Source: Pleomorphomonas koreensis DSM 23070
GTDB taxonomy: Bacteria > Pseudomonadota > Alphaproteobacteria > Rhizobiales > Pleomorphomonadaceae
Reading direction: 5' to 3'
NCBI RefSeq assembly: GCF_000425185.1
Contig: NZ_AULH01000005.1
Span: 124,001 to 188,000, forward strand
Length of the DNA: 64,000 nt
The position numbers and the translations under genes are program-made. Below the pieces are notes generated by a model that was not told where the DNA came from, did no database searches, and saw nothing but the letters and a program-made list of their open reading frames with translations. How positions within the stretch are numbered: the first letter of the stretch is position 1; each line of letters begins with the position of its first letter. Positions 11,486 through 20,229 of the stretch are shown here, piece after piece.

Positions 11486-11510
11486 GAAGTCCAGCTCGGC
11501 TGACAAAACG

Positions 11511-11537
11511 GGGCGTCGCGCGAGCGGCGCCCTTTTT
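11511..11537 (+). terminator. Intrinsic terminator of groESL
   Basis: A 9-bp stem with one G-U pair (11511-11519 with 11524-11532), loop GCGA, followed by TTTTT. It begins 26 bases after the groEL stop codon. Confidence 0.88.
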
Positions 11538-11538
11538 G

Positions 11539-11569
11539 TTGACTTGTACCTCTCAGGAAATGGTATATT
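11539..11569 (+). promoter_or_regulatory. Likely brnTA promoter
   Basis: TTGACT at 11539-11544 directly abuts the groEL terminator, and an AT-rich TATATT element lies at 11564-11569, upstream of brnT. The spacing of 19 is long; TGGTAT at 11561 would give 16. BrnA family antitoxins are known to repress their own promoter, so an operator is expected here. Confidence 0.5.
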
Positions 11570-11591
11570 TTCTATATCAGTTCGGGATGGC

Positions 11592-11855
11592 ATGATGTTC
11601 GAGTTCGATCCGGCGAAAAGTGCCTCCAACAAGGACAAGCACGGCATCGATTTCGAGGAAGCCCAGGCGCTCTGGCTTGATCCATTGCGCATCGAGGTGC
11701 CGGCCAAGCCAACCGACGAACCTCGGTTCATGGTCATCGGCCGGATCGGCGAGCGTCACTGGTCAGCCATATGCACCTTGCGCGGGGACCGCATTCGGAT
11801 CATTTCCGTGCGCCGGTCGCGAGAACAGGAGGTCGAATTCTATGAAGGCTGCTGA
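11592..11855 (+). CDS. brnT: BrnT-family ribonuclease toxin
   Basis: An 87-residue protein of the BrnT (DUF497) type II toxin family, whose members are RelE-fold ribonucleases. Diagnostic features are FEFDPAKSASNKDKHGIDF at the N-terminus, the WLDP segment, RFMVIGRIGERHWSAI in the middle, and IRIISVRRSREQEVEFYE at the C-terminus. Its 3' end overlaps the next gene by 14 bases. The first ATG (11592) is used; ATG 11595 is equally possible. The toxin-first order is typical of brnTA. Confidence 0.92.
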   Translation: MMFEFDPAKSASNKDKHGIDFEEAQALWLDPLRIEVPAKPTDEPRFMVIGRIGERHWSAICTLRGDRIRIISVRRSREQEVEFYEGC

Positions 11856-12057
11856 TCTCGACGAAAAGTTCGATGCCGGCGACGATGTTACGGAAAACTT
11901 CGACTGGCAGAAGGCCAAGCGGCCCGGCCTTGCCGCGCGCCGCGTCAACGTCGACTTCCCTTCCTGGGTGGTGGACGAACTCGACCGTCACGCCCGCCGT
12001 CTCGGAGTCACCCGGCAGGCGCTGATCAAGCTCTGGATCGCCGAACGGCTCGAATAA
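11842..12057 (+). CDS. brnA: BrnA-family antitoxin
   Basis: A 71-residue partner of BrnT. The N-terminal acidic part would wrap the toxin, and the C-terminal half (RRVNVDFPSWVVDELDRHA, then LGVTRQALIKLWIAERL) is a ribbon-helix-helix DNA-binding domain used for autorepression. A perfect AGGAGG Shine-Dalgarno at 11827-11832, inside brnT, decides the ATG at 11842 and favours high antitoxin translation. The gene overlaps brnT by 14 bases. Confidence 0.9.
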   Translation: MKAADLDEKFDAGDDVTENFDWQKAKRPGLAARRVNVDFPSWVVDELDRHARRLGVTRQALIKLWIAERLE

Positions 12058-12228
12058 TCCGCCTTACCAAAGCTTCATCCGCGCCGCCGCAATGTCGCCG
12101 CGATCGGGCCGTGCTGTCGCGACCTTGAAATCGGGCGACTGTCCAAGCGCGGCTGCGGTTTTCCGTTGTCTCCGCGTCGGGATTTCTGCATCAGTTCGCC
12201 GTACTGAACCGCCTCTCGGGGACATCAG

Positions 12229-14034
12229 ATGAAAGCAATCCTTGCGACGCTCGCCTTGGCCTGGCGCCTCGCCATCCCCTATTTCAAGGAGAGGCGACAA
12301 GGCGAACTCGCCTTTCGATGGTTCACTCTCCGTTTGCAGGAGCGCTGGATCGGCCTCGGCCTGCTCGGCATCATCCTCGCTATCAACGTGGCGCAGGTCT
12401 ATCTCAACGTCCAGTACAACGCCTGGAACAACCGGTTCTACACCGCCCTGCAGGACCGCAACGGCCCGACCTTCTGGGCGGAGCTGGGCTATTTCAGCCT
12501 CATAGCCTTCACGATGGTCGCCTCCGGCGTCATCGAGATCTATCTGACGAGCTGGCTGCGCATCCGCTGGCGCGCCTGGATGACCGAGCATTTCGTCAAT
12601 CGCTGGATGAACAACGCCAACTACTACCGTCTCGGCGCGCACGGCATGCTCGCCGACAACCCCGACCAGCGTATCGCCGAGGACATCCGCGACTTCATCC
12701 TGACGACGCTGACCATCGTCGTCCAACTGTTCAACACGGTGCTGACGCTCTACGCCTTCACCATGGTGCTGTGGGCGATCTCGGCCGAGTTCCCCTATTC
12801 CATCGGCAGCTTCAACCTGGTGAGCATTCCCGGCTATCTCGTCTGGGCGGCGGTGCTCTACTCGGTCTTTGGAACCTATATCACCCACCTGATCGGCCGG
12901 CCGCTGATCAAGCTGAACTTCCAGCAGCAGCATTTCGAGGCCGACTTCCGCTACTCGATGATGCGGGTTCGCGAGAACGCCGAGGAAATCGCCCTGCTGA
13001 AGGGCGAGGAACCGGAAAAGCGGGTGTTCGGCGGCGCCTTCGGACGCGTGGTGACCAACTGGTACGCCCTGATGGACGCCAACCGCAACCTCAGGACCTT
13101 CACGCTGTTCTTCGGCCAGTTCTCCGAGGTTTTCCCCTTCATCATGCTGGCGCCGGCCTATTTCCTCGGCGGCTCGACCATGCAGCTCGGCGTCTTGATG
13201 CAGACCGGGCAGGCCTTCGGCCGCGTCCAGGACAATTTCTCGGTCTTCGTCTCCCTCTACACCAGCATCGCCGACTGGAAAGCGATGCTCGATCGTCTCA
13301 CCACCTTCGAACGGGCGATGGACGTCGCCGAAGCCGCCGCCGCCCGGCCGGGCGTGACGCTGAAGCCGACGGCCGGCGAGACGATCGCCGCCGACGGCGC
13401 CACCATCGCCCTGCCGGACGGCCGGACGCTGGTCCGCCTCGACGACACCGCCTTCTCGCGCGGCGAGACGGTGCTGATCTCCGGCCCGTCAGGCGCCGGC
13501 AAGACCTCGCTGTTCCGGGCGATCGCCGGCATCTGGCCGTTCGGCTCGGGCGAGATCACCCTGCCGGCCGATGCCAGCGTGATGGTGCTGCCGCAAACCG
13601 CCTACCTGCCGCTCGGCACGCTCAGGGAGGCGCTCACCTATCCGCATCCGGCCGGAACCTACGACGACGCGACGGTGCGCGACGTGCTGATGGCCGTCGG
13701 CCTCGGCGCCTTCGCCGACAAGCTCGACGACCTCTCCGAAGGCCCCAACCTCGCCTCGCGGCTGTCCGGCGGCGAGCAGCAGCGCATCGCCATCGCCCGC
13801 GCCATCCTGGCCAAACCCGACTTCCTGCTGCTCGACGAGGCCACCGCCTCGCTCGACGAGGCGTCGGAAGCGACGCTCTACCGGCTGCTCCGCGAGCGGC
13901 TGCCAATGGCGGCGATCGTCTCCATCGGCCACCGCTCGTCGCTGAAGCCGCTGCACGACGGGCTGGTCGTGCTCCGGAAGGCGGACGGCGGACCCTTCGT
14001 GCTCGGCCGGGCGACGCCGCTGCCGGCCGCCTGA
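12229..14034 (+). CDS. BacA/SbmA-like ABC transporter (fused membrane and ATPase domains)
   Basis: A 601-residue half-transporter. The N-terminal part (to about 340) has around six transmembrane helices with the SbmA/BacA-like fold, including [16 protein letters not shown] and [18 protein letters not shown]. The C-terminal nucleotide-binding domain has Walker A GPSGAGKT (about 419-426), signature LSGGEQQR and Walker [11 protein letters not shown]. Such YddA/BacA-related proteins import peptides, cobalamin or other hydrophilic compounds, or affect very-long-chain fatty acids of lipid A in Rhizobiales. The real substrate is unknown. It appears monocistronic and ends before a strong terminator. 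Confidence 0.9.
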   Translation: MKAILATLALAWRLAIPYFKERRQGELAFRWFTLRLQERWIGLGLLGIILAINVAQVYLNVQYNAWNNRFYTALQDRNGPTFWAELGYFSLIAFTMVASGVIEIYLTSWLRIRWRAWMTEHFVNRWMNNANYYRLGAHGMLADNPDQRIAEDIRDFILTTLTIVVQLFNTVLTLYAFTMVLWAISAEFPYSIGSFNLVSIPGYLVWAAVLYSVFGTYITHLIGRPLIKLNFQQQHFEADFRYSMMRVRENAEEIALLKGEEPEKRVFGGAFGRVVTNWYALMDANRNLRTFTLFFGQFSEVFPFIMLAPAYFLGGSTMQLGVLMQTGQAFGRVQDNFSVFVSLYTSIADWKAMLDRLTTFERAMDVAEAAAARPGVTLKPTAGETIAADGATIALPDGRTLVRLDDTAFSRGETVLISGPSGAGKTSLFRAIAGIWPFGSGEITLPADASVMVLPQTAYLPLGTLREALTYPHPAGTYDDATVRDVLMAVGLGAFADKLDDLSEGPNLASRLSGGEQQRIAIARAILAKPDFLLLDEATASLDEASEATLYRLLRERLPMAAIVSIGHRSSLKPLHDGLVVLRKADGGPFVLGRATPLPAA

Positions 14035-14063
14035 TCGCGCATCCGGCCCTTCAAGAACAGCCT

Positions 14064-14106
14064 CGACGCATTGTCTCCTTGACGGGAACAATGCGTCGCT
14101 CTTTTC
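14064..14106 (+). terminator. Intrinsic terminator of the BacA-like gene
   Basis: An 11-bp perfect stem (14064-14074 with 14088-14098), a 13-base loop and a CTCTTTTC tail, 29 bases after the stop codon. Confidence 0.8.
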
Positions 14107-14196
14107 ATGGCTATGCCGGCCGCCTCTCCGTAGCTATACGGACAGGATCGGCGTCAGGCGATGCCGCCCGCATCTCTCGTTCCTGGAGGACCTGCC

Positions 14197-14613
14197 ATGG
14201 ACAGCATCAAGGCCCCGGCTCTGCTCGCCGGACGTATTCTTCTCTCGATCATCTTCATCACCTCCGGCTGGGGCAAGATCACCGGCTATGCCGGCACCGC
14301 CGGCTACATGGAATCGATGGGCGTGCCGTCGATCCTCCTGCCGCTGGTCATCCTGACCGAGCTGGGCGGCGGCCTCGCCGTGCTGGTCGGCTGGCAGACC
14401 CGCATCGCCGCCTTCCTCCTGGCCGGCTTCGCCCTGCTCTCCGGCTACCTGTTCCACTACAAGGGCATCACCGGCCAGCCGGGCCAGGAGATGATGGACA
14501 TGATGAACTGGCTGTCCTTCATGAAGAACGTCACCATCACCGGCGGCTTCCTGGCGCTGGTCGGCGCCGGCGCCGGGCCGTGGTCGGTGGATGCCAAGCT
14601 CGGCAAGAGCTGA
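14197..14613 (+). CDS. DoxX-family membrane protein
   Basis: A 138-residue protein with four predicted transmembrane helices and the DoxX signatures [20 protein letters not shown] near the N-terminus and [18 protein letters not shown] in the middle. DoxX relatives are linked to redox and thiosulfate or quinone metabolism, but the biochemical role of this subgroup is not established. ATG 14197 is chosen because a CTGGAGGA Shine-Dalgarno lies six bases upstream. It is monocistronic, bounded by hairpins on both sides. Confidence 0.88.
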   Translation: MDSIKAPALLAGRILLSIIFITSGWGKITGYAGTAGYMESMGVPSILLPLVILTELGGGLAVLVGWQTRIAAFLLAGFALLSGYLFHYKGITGQPGQEMMDMMNWLSFMKNVTITGGFLALVGAGAGPWSVDAKLGKS

Positions 14614-14631
14614 CGGGACAACACAACCGTG

Positions 14632-14655
14632 AGGCGGAGGGGCGGCTCTCCGCCT
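14632..14655 (+). terminator. Hairpin after doxX, probable terminator
   Basis: An 8-bp stem (14632-14639 with 14648-14655) with an 8-base loop, 18 bases beyond the doxX stop; the following T-tract is weak (TGCCCTTTG). Confidence 0.5.
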
Positions 14656-14683
14656 TGCCCTTTGCCCGCCGATCGATTACTTG

Positions 14684-14720
14684 GAAACCCGCGTGCACCC
14701 GCTCGCGGGTTTCGCTGTTT
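14684..14720 (+). terminator. Second hairpin between doxX and hisS
   Basis: A 10-bp perfect stem (14684-14693 with 14704-14713), a 10-base loop, then GCTGTTTT. It could back up doxX termination or act as an attenuator in the hisS leader. No histidine-rich leader peptide was found. Confidence 0.6.
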
Positions 14721-14756
14721 TGGCCGGTTACGGCCGCTATCCAGGGCTCAGAACCG

Positions 14757-16250
14757 ATGTCGGATTATCTCAAGGCGCGCTTGCCGCGCGGTCTCGTCGA
14801 TCGCACTCCCGCCGAACTCAAGGCGACGCAGAAGATGATCGAGACTATCCGGCATACCTATGAACTCTACGGCTTCGAGCCGGTGGAAACGCCGCTCTTC
14901 GAATACACCGATGCGCTCGGAAAATTCCTGCCCGATCAGGACCGGCCGAACGAGGGCGTGTTCTCCTTCCTCGACGACGACGAACAGTGGCTCAGCCTTC
15001 GCTATGACCTGACCGCGCCGCTCGCCCGCTTCTACGCCGAGAACCACGAGAAACTGCCCAAGCCCTACCGCAGCTATCGGAGCGGCTGGGTGTTCCGCAA
15101 CGAGAAGCCCGGCCCCGGCCGCTTCCGCCAGTTCATGCAGTTCGACGCCGACACGGTCGGCGCGCCGTCGGTGGCCGCCGACGCGGAGATCTGCATGATG
15201 ATGGCCGACACCATGGAGGCGCTCGGCCTCAAGGGCCAGTTCGTCGTCCGCGTCAACAACCGCAAGGTGCTGGACGGGGTGATGGAGGTGATCGGCCTTG
15301 CCGGCGACGACAAGGCGGCGAGTCGCCTCACCGTGCTCCGGGCCATCGACAAGCTCGACAAGATCGGACCGGACGGCGTGCGCGATCTTCTCGGCGCCGG
15401 CCGCTGGGAGAACCCGGAGGAGAAGTCCGGCGACTTCACCAAGGGCGCCGGGCTTTCGGCCGACGCCGCCGAGGTGGTGCTCTCCTTCGTGGCGAGTGGC
15501 GCCGACACGGCTGCCGCCACCGCCGGCAATCTCGGCAAGCTGGTCGCCAAGAGCGTCCGCGGCACGGAGGGCGTCGATGAGCTGAGGCTGATCGCCGACC
15601 TCGTGGCGGCCGCCGGCTATGCCGACCGGGTGAAGATCGACCCGTCGGTGGTGCGCGGGCTCGAATATTACACCGGCCCCGTCTTCGAGGTGGAGCTGAC
15701 CTTCGAGGTGACCGGCGACGACGGCCGGCCGGTGCGCTTCGGCGCGGTGGGCGGCGGCGGCCGCTACGACGGGCTGGTCGGCCGCTTCCTCAAGGAGCCG
15801 GTGCCGGCCACCGGCTTCTCGATCGGCGTTTCCCGCCTGATGGCGGCGCTCAGGACACTCGGCAAGGTCGGCGCCGACAAGGTGAGCGGCCCGGTCTGCG
15901 TGCTGGTGATGGACAAGGCGCCGGAAGCGCTCTCCGGCTACCAGAAGATGGTGGCCGAGCTGCGCGCCGCCGGCATCGCCGCCGAGATGTATCTCGGCGC
16001 CTCCGGCATGAAGGCGCAGATGAAATACGCCGACCGCCGCAACGCCCCCTGCGTGGTCATCGAGGGTTCCAACGAGCGGGAGGCCGGCATCGTCCAGATC
16101 AAGGACCTCGCCCTCGGCAAGGAGCTGTCGGCCGGCATCACCGACAACGCCGAGTGGCGCGCCGCCCGGCCGGCCCAGAAGGAGGTCGCCCGCGCCGACC
16201 TCGTCGCCGAGGTCAGGGCCATCGTCGAAGCCGCCGGAGGCGCGGCATGA
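14757..16250 (+). CDS. hisS: Histidine--tRNA ligase
   Basis: Class II synthetase that charges tRNA-His. The 497-residue protein shows motif 2 ([18 protein letters not shown] then [11 protein letters not shown]), the histidine-binding signature [12 protein letters not shown] and the glycine-rich [11 protein letters not shown], plus a C-terminal anticodon domain. ATG 14757 gives the usual N-terminus ([17 protein letters not shown]). The open frame extends further upstream without protein-like sequence. It is first in hisS-hisZ-hisG, and its stop overlaps the hisZ start. Confidence 0.97.
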   Translation: MSDYLKARLPRGLVDRTPAELKATQKMIETIRHTYELYGFEPVETPLFEYTDALGKFLPDQDRPNEGVFSFLDDDEQWLSLRYDLTAPLARFYAENHEKLPKPYRSYRSGWVFRNEKPGPGRFRQFMQFDADTVGAPSVAADAEICMMMADTMEALGLKGQFVVRVNNRKVLDGVMEVIGLAGDDKAASRLTVLRAIDKLDKIGPDGVRDLLGAGRWENPEEKSGDFTKGAGLSADAAEVVLSFVASGADTAAATAGNLGKLVAKSVRGTEGVDELRLIADLVAAAGYADRVKIDPSVVRGLEYYTGPVFEVELTFEVTGDDGRPVRFGAVGGGGRYDGLVGRFLKEPVPATGFSIGVSRLMAALRTLGKVGADKVSGPVCVLVMDKAPEALSGYQKMVAELRAAGIAAEMYLGASGMKAQMKYADRRNAPCVVIEGSNEREAGIVQIKDLALGKELSAGITDNAEWRAARPAQKEVARADLVAEVRAIVEAAGGAA

Positions 16251-17383
16251 CCGACGCCATCCAGATCGCCCTCGACAGCTTCCGGGCAGCCGGTTTCACC
16301 GCCGTCGACGTGCCGGTGCTGCTGCCGATGGAGGACTTCGTCCGCATCTCCGGCGAGGAGTTCCGACGCCGCATCTTTGTGACGTCGTCCAACAACGGCC
16401 ATGACTGGTGCCTGCGCCCCGAGTTCACCATTCCCGTGGTGCGCACCATGCTGGCCGCCGAGCCAGCCGGCGGCCGCTACTGCTATTCCGGCCGCATCTT
16501 CCGGAATGGCCGGCCCGGCGAGGCCGACGAGGTGTGGCAGGTGGGCGGCGAGATTCTCGGCGACCACGAGCCCGTCGCCACCGACGCGGCGGCGCTGGCC
16601 CACGCCGTGGCGATCACCGCCGCCTGCGGCGTGACGCGCCAGCGCATCGTGGTCGGCGACGTCGCCCTGTTCTCGGCGCTGCTGTCGGCGCTCGACATTC
16701 CGCCGGCCTGGCGGGCGCGGCTGACCGACCTGTTCGGCGAGCCGGACAAGATCGCCGACACGCTGGCCCGCCTTGAGCAGCGCCGCTTCGGCTTCCCCGG
16801 CTTTGCGGCGCATGCCGAGATCATCGAGGCGCTCAGCGCCTTCCCGGCCGAGAAGGTCGGCCAGCTGTTCGCCGACATCCTCTCCATCGCCGGCGTCCGG
16901 ACGGTCGGCGGCCGCACCACCGGCGAGATCGCCGAGCGGGTGCTCGAACAGGCGATGCTCGCCGCCTCCGACGGCGTGCCGGCCGACACCATCACCGCCA
17001 TCTCCGACTTCATGGCCATGCAGGACGACGGCGGCGGCGACCTCGCCATCGACGAAGGCATCGCCCGCCTCGACGTGCTCTCCCAGCGCATCGGCGACCG
17101 GCCGCCGTTCCGCGCCGCCGTCGACCGCTTCAAGGCGCGCGTCGCCGCCATCGCCGCGCTCGGCGTCGACCTCGCGACGCTGCACTACGCCGCCGGCTTC
17201 GGCCGCCGCCTCGGCTATTACGACGGCTTCGTGTTCGACGTCTACGACGCCGACCGCCTCGACGTCGGTCAGGTGAGCGGCGGCGGCCGCTACGACGGTC
17301 TCGTCCGCCACTTCAAGGCCGCCGAGGCGGTCAAGGCCGTCGGCTTCGCCGTCTGGCCCGAGCGTTTCCGGAGGCCGTCATGA
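16247..17383 (+). CDS. hisZ: ATP phosphoribosyltransferase regulatory subunit HisZ
   Basis: A 378-residue catalytic-dead paralogue of HisRS that partners HisG in the first step of histidine biosynthesis. It keeps the class II core ([33 protein letters not shown], and [12 protein letters not shown] with [10 protein letters not shown]) but lacks the anticodon domain and is shorter than HisS. The start overlaps the hisS stop (ATGA) and its own stop overlaps the hisG start, so all three genes are translationally coupled. Confidence 0.94.
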   Translation: MTDAIQIALDSFRAAGFTAVDVPVLLPMEDFVRISGEEFRRRIFVTSSNNGHDWCLRPEFTIPVVRTMLAAEPAGGRYCYSGRIFRNGRPGEADEVWQVGGEILGDHEPVATDAAALAHAVAITAACGVTRQRIVVGDVALFSALLSALDIPPAWRARLTDLFGEPDKIADTLARLEQRRFGFPGFAAHAEIIEALSAFPAEKVGQLFADILSIAGVRTVGGRTTGEIAERVLEQAMLAASDGVPADTITAISDFMAMQDDGGGDLAIDEGIARLDVLSQRIGDRPPFRAAVDRFKARVAAIAALGVDLATLHYAAGFGRRLGYYDGFVFDVYDADRLDVGQVSGGGRYDGLVRHFKAAEAVKAVGFAVWPERFRRPS

Positions 17384-18375
17384 CCGAACCGCTGATCGTC
17401 GCCGTGCCGTCCAAGGGGCGGCTTCAGGAGCAGACGCTGGCCTTCTTCGAGCGGGCCGGCCTGCCGATCCGCCAGGCGCGCGGCGCCCGCGACTATTTCG
17501 GCACCGTCGACGGCCTGAAGGGCGTCGAGGTGCAGTTCCGCTCGGCCTCGGAGATCGCCCGCGAGATCGGCGCCGGCAACGTGCATCTCGCCGTCACCGG
17601 CATCGACCTCTTGCACGAGACGCTGGGCGGCGACGACGGCGACCGCCTCGACGCCGAGGAGGCGCCGCCCCCGGCTCACATCGTGACGCGGCTCGGCTTC
17701 GGACGCGCCGACGTGGTAGTGGCCGTGCCGCAGGCCTGGCTCGACGTGCAGACCATGGCCGACCTTGCCGACGTCGCCGCCCGCTTCCGCCTGAAGCACT
17801 ACCGGCCGATGCGCGTCGCCACCAAGTATGTCGCGCTGACGCGGCGCTTCCTCAACGCCCACGGCGTCCACGACTACCTGATCGTCGAGAGCCCCGGCGC
17901 CACCGAGGGCGCGCCGGCCGCCGGCACCGCCGAGCTGATCGTCGACATCACCTCCACCGGCCAGACGCTGGTCGAGAACGGTCTGAAGATCGTCGACGAC
18001 GGCGTCATCATGCGTTCGGAAGCGGCGCTGACCGCCTCGCTGGCCGCCCGCTGGACGGAGGCGACCCGCGATGCCTGCCGCAGCATGCTGACCCGCATCG
18101 CCGCCGACGACCGGGCGCGCTCGGTGCGGCGGATCGACGCGGTGATCCGGCCGTCGTCGATGCTGCCCGACGAGTTGCGGTCGCGCCCCGAGCTGACGAT
18201 CATGTCGCTGCACGACGAGAGCCTCAGCCTGCTGGTGCCCAGGGCCGGCGCCCAGGCCGAAGCCGAGGCGCTGATCGGCCGCGGCGCCACCACCGTCACC
18301 ATCTCCTCGGTGGAATACGTCTTCGAGGCCGAGAACGCGCTCTACGAGAAGCTGGAAGCGCGACTCGGACAATAG
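17380..18375 (+). CDS. hisG: ATP phosphoribosyltransferase catalytic subunit
   Basis: Catalyses ATP + PRPP to phosphoribosyl-ATP, the committed step of histidine synthesis. The N-terminus IVAVPSKGRLQEQTLAFF and the segment ELIVDITSTGQTLVENGL, which contains the PRPP-binding loop, are canonical. At 331 residues it is about 100 longer than the usual short HisG that works with HisZ. The additional C-terminal part (from about 230) resembles the extended form I recall from Bradyrhizobium relatives. The start overlaps the hisZ stop. Confidence 0.95.
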   Translation: MTEPLIVAVPSKGRLQEQTLAFFERAGLPIRQARGARDYFGTVDGLKGVEVQFRSASEIAREIGAGNVHLAVTGIDLLHETLGGDDGDRLDAEEAPPPAHIVTRLGFGRADVVVAVPQAWLDVQTMADLADVAARFRLKHYRPMRVATKYVALTRRFLNAHGVHDYLIVESPGATEGAPAAGTAELIVDITSTGQTLVENGLKIVDDGVIMRSEAALTASLAARWTEATRDACRSMLTRIAADDRARSVRRIDAVIRPSSMLPDELRSRPELTIMSLHDESLSLLVPRAGAQAEAEALIGRGATTVTISSVEYVFEAENALYEKLEARLGQ

Positions 18376-18407
18376 CCGGGGGGCATTGAAAAGGACTCCC
18401 GGCTATT
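18371..18407. repeat. Inverted repeat at the hisG end
   Basis: A 10-bp perfect stem (18371-18380 with 18398-18407) and a 17-base loop. It overlaps the hisG stop codon and lacks a T-tract; it may contribute to 3' end formation. Confidence 0.6.
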
Positions 18408-18411
18408 CCGC

Positions 18412-18454
18412 TTGCCGATTTCTTGCGCCACTGATGCAAACGAGAAATCGGCAA
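18412..18454. repeat. Second inverted repeat in the hisG-tetR intergenic region
   Basis: A 12-bp perfect inverted repeat (18412-18423 with 18443-18454) around a 19-base spacer, five bases after the first. It lies between convergent genes, so a terminator or RNA-stabilising role is plausible. Confidence 0.6.
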
Positions 18455-18513
18455 TGGCCTCAATGAGCGGAGGCGTCGGCGTCTTCGCGAGTTGGTATGA
18501 CGTATCGGCGCCG

Positions 18514-19152
18514 TCAGGCGTAGGGCGTGCCGGCCATCGCCGCCGCCACGCCGTGGCTGCCCTTGTCAACGAGGGCAAGCAAGGCGGCCTTCGCCTTCTC
18601 CCCGTCGCGCGCCTGCCGGAAGATCCGGTGCGCTTCCAGAAAGGCAACGGTCCAGGTGGCCAGCAGCAGCCCGGCGGCCAGACGGGCATCGGGGTCGTCG
18701 GCCTCCCGGCCGGCATCCTCGGCCAGCGCCGCCGTCACCACCGCCGCCAGTTCGTCGCGGATCGCCCTCGCCCGCGCCTTCAGCGTTTCACTGTCTTCCG
18801 CCGTCTGGATGAAATCCTGACTGGCATCGGTGAAGCGGAGGAAAGGCACCCGCTCGGCGACCAGCCGATGGGCGAGCCGGCGCAGCGTCTCGACCGGTGA
18901 AACGGCGGGGTCGCGCTGGCGCAAGGCGTTGCGCAGGATGTCGCGGCCCTCCTCGTCGCGATCGAAGAACATATCCTCCTTGCGGGCGAAATGATTGAAC
19001 ACCGTCATCCGGCCGACATCGGCGGCGGCGGCGATCTCGTCCACCGTCACGTTGTCGAAACCCCGCTCGCGGAACAGGCGATCGGCGGCAAACGAAATGG
19101 TGCGGCGCGTGGCAAGGCGCTTGCGGGTTCGGCGGTCGGTCGGCATCGGCAT
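18514..19152 (-). CDS. TetR-family transcriptional regulator
   Basis: A 212-residue repressor-like protein. The N-terminal TetR helix-turn-helix reads TISFAADRLFRERGFDNVT, VDEIAAAADVGRMT and VFNHFARKEDMFF; the C-terminal ligand domain is variable, as expected. The first in-frame ATG at 19152 follows the divergent operator region; ATG 19146 is an alternative. It is transcribed away from an oxidoreductase-MFS pair that shares two identical palindromes, the usual layout for local TetR control by an exported or reduced ligand. Confidence 0.9.
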   Translation of the reverse strand: MPMPTDRRTRKRLATRRTISFAADRLFRERGFDNVTVDEIAAAADVGRMTVFNHFARKEDMFFDRDEEGRDILRNALRQRDPAVSPVETLRRLAHRLVAERVPFLRFTDASQDFIQTAEDSETLKARARAIRDELAAVVTAALAEDAGREADDPDARLAAGLLLATWTVAFLEAHRIFRQARDGEKAKAALLALVDKGSHGVAAAMAGTPYA

Positions 19153-19175
19153 GGCGCCATCGATAGCACGATTTC

Positions 19176-19188
19176 TATACCGGGTACA
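19176..19188. promoter_or_regulatory. TetR operator site 1
   Basis: Sequence TATACCGGGTACA. With site 2 at 19231 it defines the palindrome TATACCSGGTACA. It lies 24 bases before the tetR start, in a position to block tetR transcription. Confidence 0.7.
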
Positions 19189-19230
19189 CATTTTGCGTTG
19201 ACGTGAGACCGGCGACGGCGTAACCAAACG

Positions 19231-19243
19231 TATACCCGGTACA
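19231..19243. promoter_or_regulatory. TetR operator site 2
   Basis: Sequence TATACCCGGTACA, differing from site 1 only at the central base, with centres 55 bp apart. It lies 63 bases before the oxidoreductase start. Confidence 0.7.
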
Positions 19244-19305
19244 TAATTAGGCTCGGTACGGCACTGGACGCCGTGGCGCAGCCGGCAGGCCGGAAGGAGA
19301 TGCTC

Positions 19306-20229
19306 ATGAAGGCGGTACGGTTCAGCGATTACGGCGGCCCCGAGGTTCTGCGGCTGGTCGAGATCGAGGCGCCGCACGCCGGCCCCGGCGAGGTGCGGAT
19401 CGCCGTGCGGGCCGCCGGGGTCAATCCGTCGGACTGGAAACGCCGGGCCGGGCAGTACCGCGCCTTTGAGCGCGTCGAATTCCCGGCCAGCGTCGGCGTC
19501 GAGGCATCCGGCATCGTCGACGAGGTCGGCCCCGGCGTTGCCGGCGTGTCGATCGGCGATGCCGTGTTCGGCTTCGGCGACGGCACCATGGCCGAACAGG
19601 CGGTGCTGACGCACTGGTCGCCGAAGCCCGCCGACCTGCCGTTCGAGGTGGCCGGCGGCCTGCCGGTGATCTTCGACACGGCGACGCGCGCGCTCGACGA
19701 AGTCGGCGTTCTCACCGGCGAGACGCTGCTGGTCAGCGGCGCGGCCGGCGGCATCGGCACGGCCGTCGTCCAGTTGGCCCGCCTGCGGGGGATCACGGTG
19801 ATCGGCACCGCCAGCCCGCCGAAGCAGGATTATCTCCGCAATCTCGGCGCCATTGCGACGACCTACGGGCCGGGCCTCAAGGCTCGCGTCGAGGCGCTGG
19901 CGCCGGATGGCGTCGACGCCGCGCTCGACATCGCCGGCTCCGGCATCATCCCGGAGCTGATCGACATCGTCGGCGATCCTCGCCGCGTTCTCTCGGTCGC
20001 CGATTTCTCGGCCGAGCAACATGGCGCGAAGTTCTCGCACGGGCCGCCGAAGGATCCGGCGCGGATCCTGGCTGTCGCGGCCGAGCTATGCGCCAATGGC
20101 CTGTTCCGGCTGCCGGTGGAACGAACCTTTCCGCTCGACGGCGTGGCGGAGGCGCAGGAGGCCAGCGCCGGAGGACACGTCACCGGCAAGCTCGTTGTTT
20201 GCGTTGCCCAGGGTCCGGCTTCCTCATGA
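19306..20229 (+). CDS. Zinc-independent MDR-family NADP-dependent oxidoreductase
   Basis: A 307-residue quinone-oxidoreductase-like (zeta-crystallin) enzyme. It has the GroES-like N-terminal fold (AAGVNPSDWKRRAGQYRAF, GVEASGIVDEVGPGVAGV) and a Rossmann fold with LVSGAAGGIGTAVVQLA for NAD(P)H. No structural or catalytic zinc cysteines are seen. Members reduce quinones or activated alkenes. The start at 19306 (MKAVRFSDYG) follows a GGAAGGAG site. It is coupled by ATGA overlap to an MFS exporter and divergent from tetR, suggesting a stress or detoxification unit. Confidence 0.88.
   Translation: MKAVRFSDYGGPEVLRLVEIEAPHAGPGEVRIAVRAAGVNPSDWKRRAGQYRAFERVEFPASVGVEASGIVDEVGPGVAGVSIGDAVFGFGDGTMAEQAVLTHWSPKPADLPFEVAGGLPVIFDTATRALDEVGVLTGETLLVSGAAGGIGTAVVQLARLRGITVIGTASPPKQDYLRNLGAIATTYGPGLKARVEALAPDGVDAALDIAGSGIIPELIDIVGDPRRVLSVADFSAEQHGAKFSHGPPKDPARILAVAAELCANGLFRLPVERTFPLDGVAEAQEASAGGHVTGKLVVCVAQGPASS

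Noticed and set aside
12318..14756. A long plus-strand open frame upstream of and in frame with hisS
   Set aside because: It runs through the BacA-like gene in another frame and is arginine-rich. The protein-like part begins at hisS ATG 14757.
14632..14756. Histidine attenuator before hisS
   Set aside because: No leader peptide with consecutive histidine codons was seen; the hairpins fit simple terminators.
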